From positions 1-32,470 of the forward strand of contig JAODMS010000218.1 of assembly GCA_025464925.1 (NCBI GenBank): a stretch of DNA of 32,470 nt, written 5' to 3'. The notes beneath the pieces are model-generated. The model saw only the letters and a list, made by a program, of their open reading frames with translations. It was not told the origin of the DNA and did not search any database. The DNA is from Arthrobacter sp. GTDB lineage: Bacteria; Actinomycetota; Actinomycetes; Actinomycetales; Micrococcaceae. The translations under genes and the position numbers were made by a program. Of this stretch, positions 26,374 to 32,470 are shown one piece after another (position 1 is the first letter of the stretch; the number at the start of each line of letters is the position of its first letter).

Positions 26374-26909
26374 TGTCCGTCCAGCCCGCCTCCCCGGGGG
26401 CCAGCCCGGCCACCAAGACCGCACGGCAGGCGCGGATCGCCGCGATCCTGACCGGCGAGTCTGTCCGCTCGCAGGCAGAGCTGGCGGCGCTGCTGGCGGA
26501 CGACGGCGTCCAGGTCACCCAGGCGACGCTGTCCCGGGACCTGGTGGAACTGGGCGCGGTGCGGGTCCGCAGCAAGGACGGGGTGCTTGTCTACGCCGTG
26601 CCGGGGGAGGGCGGGGAGCGTGCGGCCAAGAGCGGCGTCACCCAGGAAATCCTCGACGCCCGGCTCGCGCGGCTGTGCGGGGAACTGCTGGTCACCGCCG
26701 AAGCCTCCGCCAACATCGTGGTGCTTCGAACCCCGCCCGGCGCGGCGAACTTCCTGGCCCTCGCGATCGACCACTCCGTGATGCCGTCCATCCTGGGCAC
26801 CATCGCCGGGGACGACACCGTGATGCTGGTCGCCCGGGACCCGCTTGGCGGCGCCACCCTCGCCGCCCGGTTCCTGCAGCTTGCCGAGGAAGCCGGCACC
26901 AGCCAATAA
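26373..26909 (+). CDS. argR: Arginine repressor
   Basis: 178 residues from ATG 26373, sharing one base with the argF stop. With arginine bound, the hexamer represses the arginine genes. The winged helix-turn-helix is at about residues 18-85: '[20 protein letters not shown]', '[20 protein letters not shown]' and '[16 protein letters not shown]'. The C-terminal oligomerisation and arginine-binding domain shows '[20 protein letters not shown]' and '[18 protein letters not shown]' with the acidic GDD arginine contact. Being the last gene of argCJBDFR, it is probably self-regulated through the boxes before argC. Similar boxes precede argG. Confidence 0.97.
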   Translation: MSVQPASPGASPATKTARQARIAAILTGESVRSQAELAALLADDGVQVTQATLSRDLVELGAVRVRSKDGVLVYAVPGEGGERAAKSGVTQEILDARLARLCGELLVTAEASANIVVLRTPPGAANFLALAIDHSVMPSILGTIAGDDTVMLVARDPLGGATLAARFLQLAEEAGTSQ

Positions 26910-26923
26910 AAGGAGGGGCAGCT

Positions 26924-26957
26924 CGCATAAAATTTAGTAGTAGTGAATACTCATGCA
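26924..26957. promoter_or_regulatory. ArgR boxes upstream of argG
   Basis: TGAATACTCATGCA (26944-26957) matches the arginine box core TGAAT-N4-ATTCA with one mismatch. Exactly 20 bases upstream, CGCATAAAATTTAG (26924-26937) is a weaker box. The same 20-base spacing occurs at argC. The stronger box lies immediately before the -10. Confidence 0.65.
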
Positions 26958-26958
26958 G

Positions 26959-26964
26959 TAGACT
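26959..26964 (+). promoter_or_regulatory. -10 box of argG
   Basis: TAGACT, two bases after the ArgR box, with no good -35. Transcription near 26971 would give a leader of about 48 bases that includes AAGGAG (27006-27011), 7 bases before the argG GTG. Confidence 0.5.
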
Positions 26965-27018
26965 GTGGATCAAGTCGGTGCTTCACCTAGCATCGCCGAA
27001 CAACTAAGGAGCATTTCC

Positions 27019-29663
<2,645 letters not shown>

Positions 29664-29673
29664 CGCCGCCACA

Positions 29674-29746
29674 CGCGAGATGGCATTTCGCGGCAGTGTT
29701 TCTCCGGAGCGTTTTTCCGGACCGCTGCCGGAGGTGCCATCTCGCG
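29674..29746. repeat. Three-tier nested inverted repeat downstream of argH
   Basis: CGCGAGATGGCA (29674-29685) pairs perfectly with TGCCATCTCGCG (29735-29746); CGGCAG (29691-29696) pairs with CTGCCG (29725-29730); CCGGA (29704-29708) pairs with TCCGG (29716-29720). The three stems nest, giving one long interrupted hairpin in RNA or a cruciform-like element in DNA. It fits the gap between argH and the next gene almost exactly. It could be a terminator or a short mobile palindromic repeat. Confidence 0.8.
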
Positions 29747-29751
29747 GCGGT

Positions 29752-29757
29752 TAGAGT
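29752..29757 (+). promoter_or_regulatory. -10 box of a leaderless transcript for the PNPOx-like gene
   Basis: TAGAGT followed by seven bases (six G and one C) and ATG 29765, the same spacing as at argC. No ribosome site is needed in such messages, and the G run is not a standard one. Confidence 0.5.
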
Positions 29758-29764
29758 GGGGGGC

Positions 29765-30304
29765 ATGAGCGATTCCTTCCGCGAGTACCTGCGCTCCCTG
29801 CCCGATTTCCCCGACAAGCTCCCGGATTTCGATCCGGCTGCCGCCCCCGCTGATCCTGCGGAGCTGTTCCGGCAGTGGCTCGACGAAGCGCTGGCCGCAG
29901 GCGTTCCGCAGCCGAACGCCTGCAGCCTGGCGACAGCCGATGCACTCGGCCGGCCGTCCTCCCGGATGCTGATCCTGAAGAACATCGACGACGACGGCTG
30001 GCACGTTGCAACGTCCCGCACCTCCCGGAAGGGGAAAGAGCTCGCGGAGAATCCGCAGGCCGCGCTGAACTTCTACTGGCAGCATCAGGGCCGACAGGTC
30101 CGGGTCGCCGGCCCGGTGGTGGAGCTGTCCGCCGAGGCATCCGCGGCCGACTGGCACGCCCGGCCCGGCGCGGACGGTGCCGACAACCCGGACTGGCAGC
30201 TCTACGCCGTCCGGCCACGCGAGGTTGAATTCTGGCAGGCCCGCTCCGACCGCCGGCACATCCGCCACCGCTTCGGCCCATCCGGGACGTCATCGGACCT
30301 ATAG
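29765..30304 (+). CDS. Pyridoxamine 5'-phosphate oxidase family protein (PdxH-like)
   Basis: 179 residues from ATG 29765. FMN-binding split-barrel protein: 'SLATADALGRPSSRMLILKN' with the phosphate-binding arginine, 'DGWHVATSRTSRKGKELAEN' and 'QAALNFYWQHQGRQVRVAGP' make up the FMN site. The end, 'VRPREVEFWQARSDRRHIRH', matches the 'P..vEFWQgr..RlH.R' motif of PdxH. True PdxH proteins have about 210-230 residues and a C-terminal 'W...rL.P' motif, which is missing here: this protein ends GTSSDL. It could be a pyridoxal phosphate synthase or a related flavin oxidoreductase. It is transcribed on its own, apart from the arginine genes. Confidence 0.85.
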   Translation: MSDSFREYLRSLPDFPDKLPDFDPAAAPADPAELFRQWLDEALAAGVPQPNACSLATADALGRPSSRMLILKNIDDDGWHVATSRTSRKGKELAENPQAALNFYWQHQGRQVRVAGPVVELSAEASAADWHARPGADGADNPDWQLYAVRPREVEFWQARSDRRHIRHRFGPSGTSSDL

Positions 30305-30403
30305 CGCCAGGGCCCTGCCCGGGGCGTCGCGCAGGCTTGAGTGTCTTTTCCGGCCAGGCAGAAGATGGTGCTTGTAAGCCTTGGCGATCGCCTAGGAGGG
30401 CTC

Positions 30404-32470
30404 ATGGCTTCGCCCAACATTCCCATTCCCCAGCCTCCCCCGCGGCCGGTGGTCGGCAACCTGCCCGATATCGATTCCAGCAAGGAGTCCTGGGATTGGT
30501 GGAGGTGGCCGAGCAGTACGGTCCCATCGTCCGCTTTGAGTTCTTCAACCGCAGCATCGTCGCCGTCTCCTCCCAGGAGCTCGTCAATGAGGTGTGCGAC
30601 GAATCCCGTTTTGGCAAGGTGCTGGGCAATGCCCTCCGGCAGGTGCGGCTATTCACCGGCGACGGCCTGTTCACCGCAGAAACACAGGAACCCAACTGGC
30701 AGAAGGCACACCGGATCCTGATGCCGGCCTTCGGCCGGCCGCGCTGAAACGGATGTTCGATGGCATGGACGACATCGCCGAGCAGCTGCTGCTCAGGTGG
30801 GAGAGGCTCGGCCCCACGGCCCGGGTCGACGTTCCGGACAACACCACCCGCCTGACACTGGACACCATCGCCCTGTGCTCGTTCAGCTACCGGTTCAACA
30901 GCCTCTACCAGGACGAGATGCATCCCTTCATCGGCGCCATGGTCCGCGCTCTGGCCGAATCGCAGGACAGAGCGCGCAGACTCCCGGTGCAGAACAAGAT
31001 CATGCTGCGCAGACGGCACCAGCTCGAGGAAGACAACGCCCTGATGTCCGAGGTCGCCGAGCAGATCATCAGCGAGCGGCGGCGCAATCCCAGCCCGGCG
31101 GGCGGCGAGGACATCCTGGACACCATGCTCAACGCGGCGGATCCGGACACCGGTGAGCGGTTATCTGATGAAAACATCCGCTATCAGATGGTCACCTTCC
31201 TGATTGCCGGGCATGAGACCACCAGTGGCCTGCTGTCCTTCACGCTTTACGAACTGCTGCGCCATCCGGACTTCCTGGCCAGGGCGCACGCCGTGGTGGA
31301 CGAAGTCCTTGGTACCGAAAGCGCCCAATTCGAGCACCTGCCCCGGCTTGGGTACCTGGACCAGATCCTGAAGGAAACGCTGCGTCTGTGGCCTACCGCC
31401 CCGGCGTTCACCGTCGCTCCGTTCGAGGACACGACACTCGGCGGACGCTACGAGGTATCCGCGGGCCAGACCATCATGGTCCTGATCCCGCAGCTGCACC
31501 GGGACCGCGCGGCCTGGGGTGAGGACGCCGGGACCTTCGATCCGGACCGGTTCTCCCCGGAACGGGCCGGGGCAATCCCTGCCAATGCCTGGAAGCCTTT
31601 CGGCAACGGGCAGCGCTCCTGCATCGGCCGGGGATTTGCCCTGCAGGAGGCCATGCTCTTCCTGGCCAAGCTCCTGCAGCGCTTCGAGATCACGGCGGCG
31701 GGCCCGGGCTATGAGCTGCAGATCAAACACACGCTGACCATGAAGCCTGAAGGGCTGTTCATCCACGCGCGCAGGCGGGACGTCACCATCGCAGCCGGCC
31801 CCCGGGCCGACCTCGAACAGGCACGACAGGCCGACGCCGCCGCGGCGGTCGCCGCGCCCAACGGCGTCCCGATCCGGGTGCTCTACGGTTCCAATGCAGG
31901 CACGTCCAAGGACTTCGCCCAGCGCCTCGCCAACGACGCCGGGCGGCGCGGCTACAGCCCCACAATCGGCCCGCTCGACGAGGCGGCCGGAGGGCTGCCA
32001 ACGGAGGGGCTCGTCGCCATCGTGACGTCCTCCTACGAGGGGCAGCCGCCGGACAACGCCCGAAAATTCGTGGCCTGGACCGAAGGCCTGCAGCCGGGGA
32101 GCCTCGCCGGGGTGCGGTACACGGTCTTCGGCAACGGCAACAAGGACTGGGCGCGAACCTACCAGGAAGTGCCCAAGGCCATCGACACCCGCCTCCAGGC
32201 CGCCGGCGCCGTGCGGATCTATGCCCGCGGTGAGGCCAACGCCCGCGGCGACTTCTTCGGCGATTTCGAAGAATGGTACGCGGGATTCTGGCCTGCCGTG
32301 GACGCCGCCCTCGGGCAGAGTACCAGCTCACCGGCCGCTCATCCCCAGCTTGAGGTTCAGTTCGTGGGCAACGTCCGGGACCCGCTGCTGCGCCAGAACG
32401 GTTTGGCGCTCGGTACCGTCGTCGCGAACCGGGAACTGGTCGATATGGCCAAGCCCGGTGCCCGGTCCAA
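30404..32470 (+). pseudogene. Self-sufficient cytochrome P450 / reductase fusion (CYP102 type), two frameshifts, partial
   Basis: ATG 30404 (AGGAGG upstream) opens MASPNIPIPQPPPRPVVGNL. At about 30485 one base appears lost; the next frame reads 'GLVEVAEQYGPIVRFEF', 'RLFTGDGLFTAETQEPNWQK' and 'AHRILMPAFG'. At about 30736 a second base is lost, and the third frame then stays open to the window end. It holds the I-helix 'FLIAGHETTSG', the ExxR motif in 'LKETLRLWP', the heme loop 'FGNGQRSCIGRGFA' (cysteine near 31620), then a flavodoxin-like FMN domain ('IRVLYGSNAGTSKDFAQRLA', 'TSSYEGQPPDNARKFVAW', 'VFGNGNKDWA') and the start of the FAD/NADPH domain. The layout is that of P450-BM3, a fatty acid hydroxylase. 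Apart from the two shifts all key motifs are intact, so a sequencing error or very recent decay is possible. Confidence 0.88.

Overview
The window is GC-rich chromosomal DNA of an actinomycete. The arginine gene order argC-J-B-D-F-R followed by argG-H, start codons lying about 5-7 bases behind a -10 box, and the general look of the proteins point to Micrococcales, most like Arthrobacter or Pseudarthrobacter. This is a judgement from gene content, not from a database search. No rRNA, tRNA, CRISPR array, transposase or phage gene was found.

Layout. Positions 1-820: the end of a zinc alcohol dehydrogenase gene and a convergent dihydrofolate-reductase-like gene. About 1670-6310: a tandem duplication of an aminoglycoside-phosphotransferase-like kinase gene with its leader, then a CYTH-CHAD protein. 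The first kinase copy has lost the catalytic aspartate; the second keeps it. About 6550-8790: two related small four-helix membrane proteins with histidine-rich loops, then a YcnI-type copper-binding surface protein and a strong hairpin. Positions 9120-10224: two small proteins without a known function. Positions 10416-15419: an accessory stretch with much gene decay. It holds a GlxA-like regulator broken twice, an intact XRE/MmyB-type regulator divergent from an SDR, a cyclophilin-like lipoprotein, a frameshifted SDR, and an aldo/keto reductase start joined to the tail of an unrelated alpha/beta hydrolase. Positions 15500-20641: manganese catalase, a two-module DUF1540 cysteine-rich protein, a BBE-type FAD oxidase, a PaiB-type FMN protein and a membrane fatty-acid desaturase.

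Positions 20750-29663 hold the arginine block. argCJBDFR are nearly all start/stop coupled, and argGH has its own promoter. Both promoters carry what look like two ArgR boxes spaced 20 bp apart. Together the enzymes run from N-acetylglutamate to arginine, with ArgJ recycling the acetyl group and ArgR giving feedback. Downstream are an unusual nested hairpin, a PNPOx-family (PdxH-like) gene, and a CYP102-type P450-reductase fusion with two frameshifts that runs off the window end.

The best candidates for something undescribed are the kinase/pseudokinase tandem pair with its conserved two-frame leader next to a CYTH-CHAD protein, and the paired histidine-rich membrane proteins beside YcnI. The decay signals (four single-base losses, one amber codon, one gene fusion junction) all lie in accessory genes and none in the arginine block.
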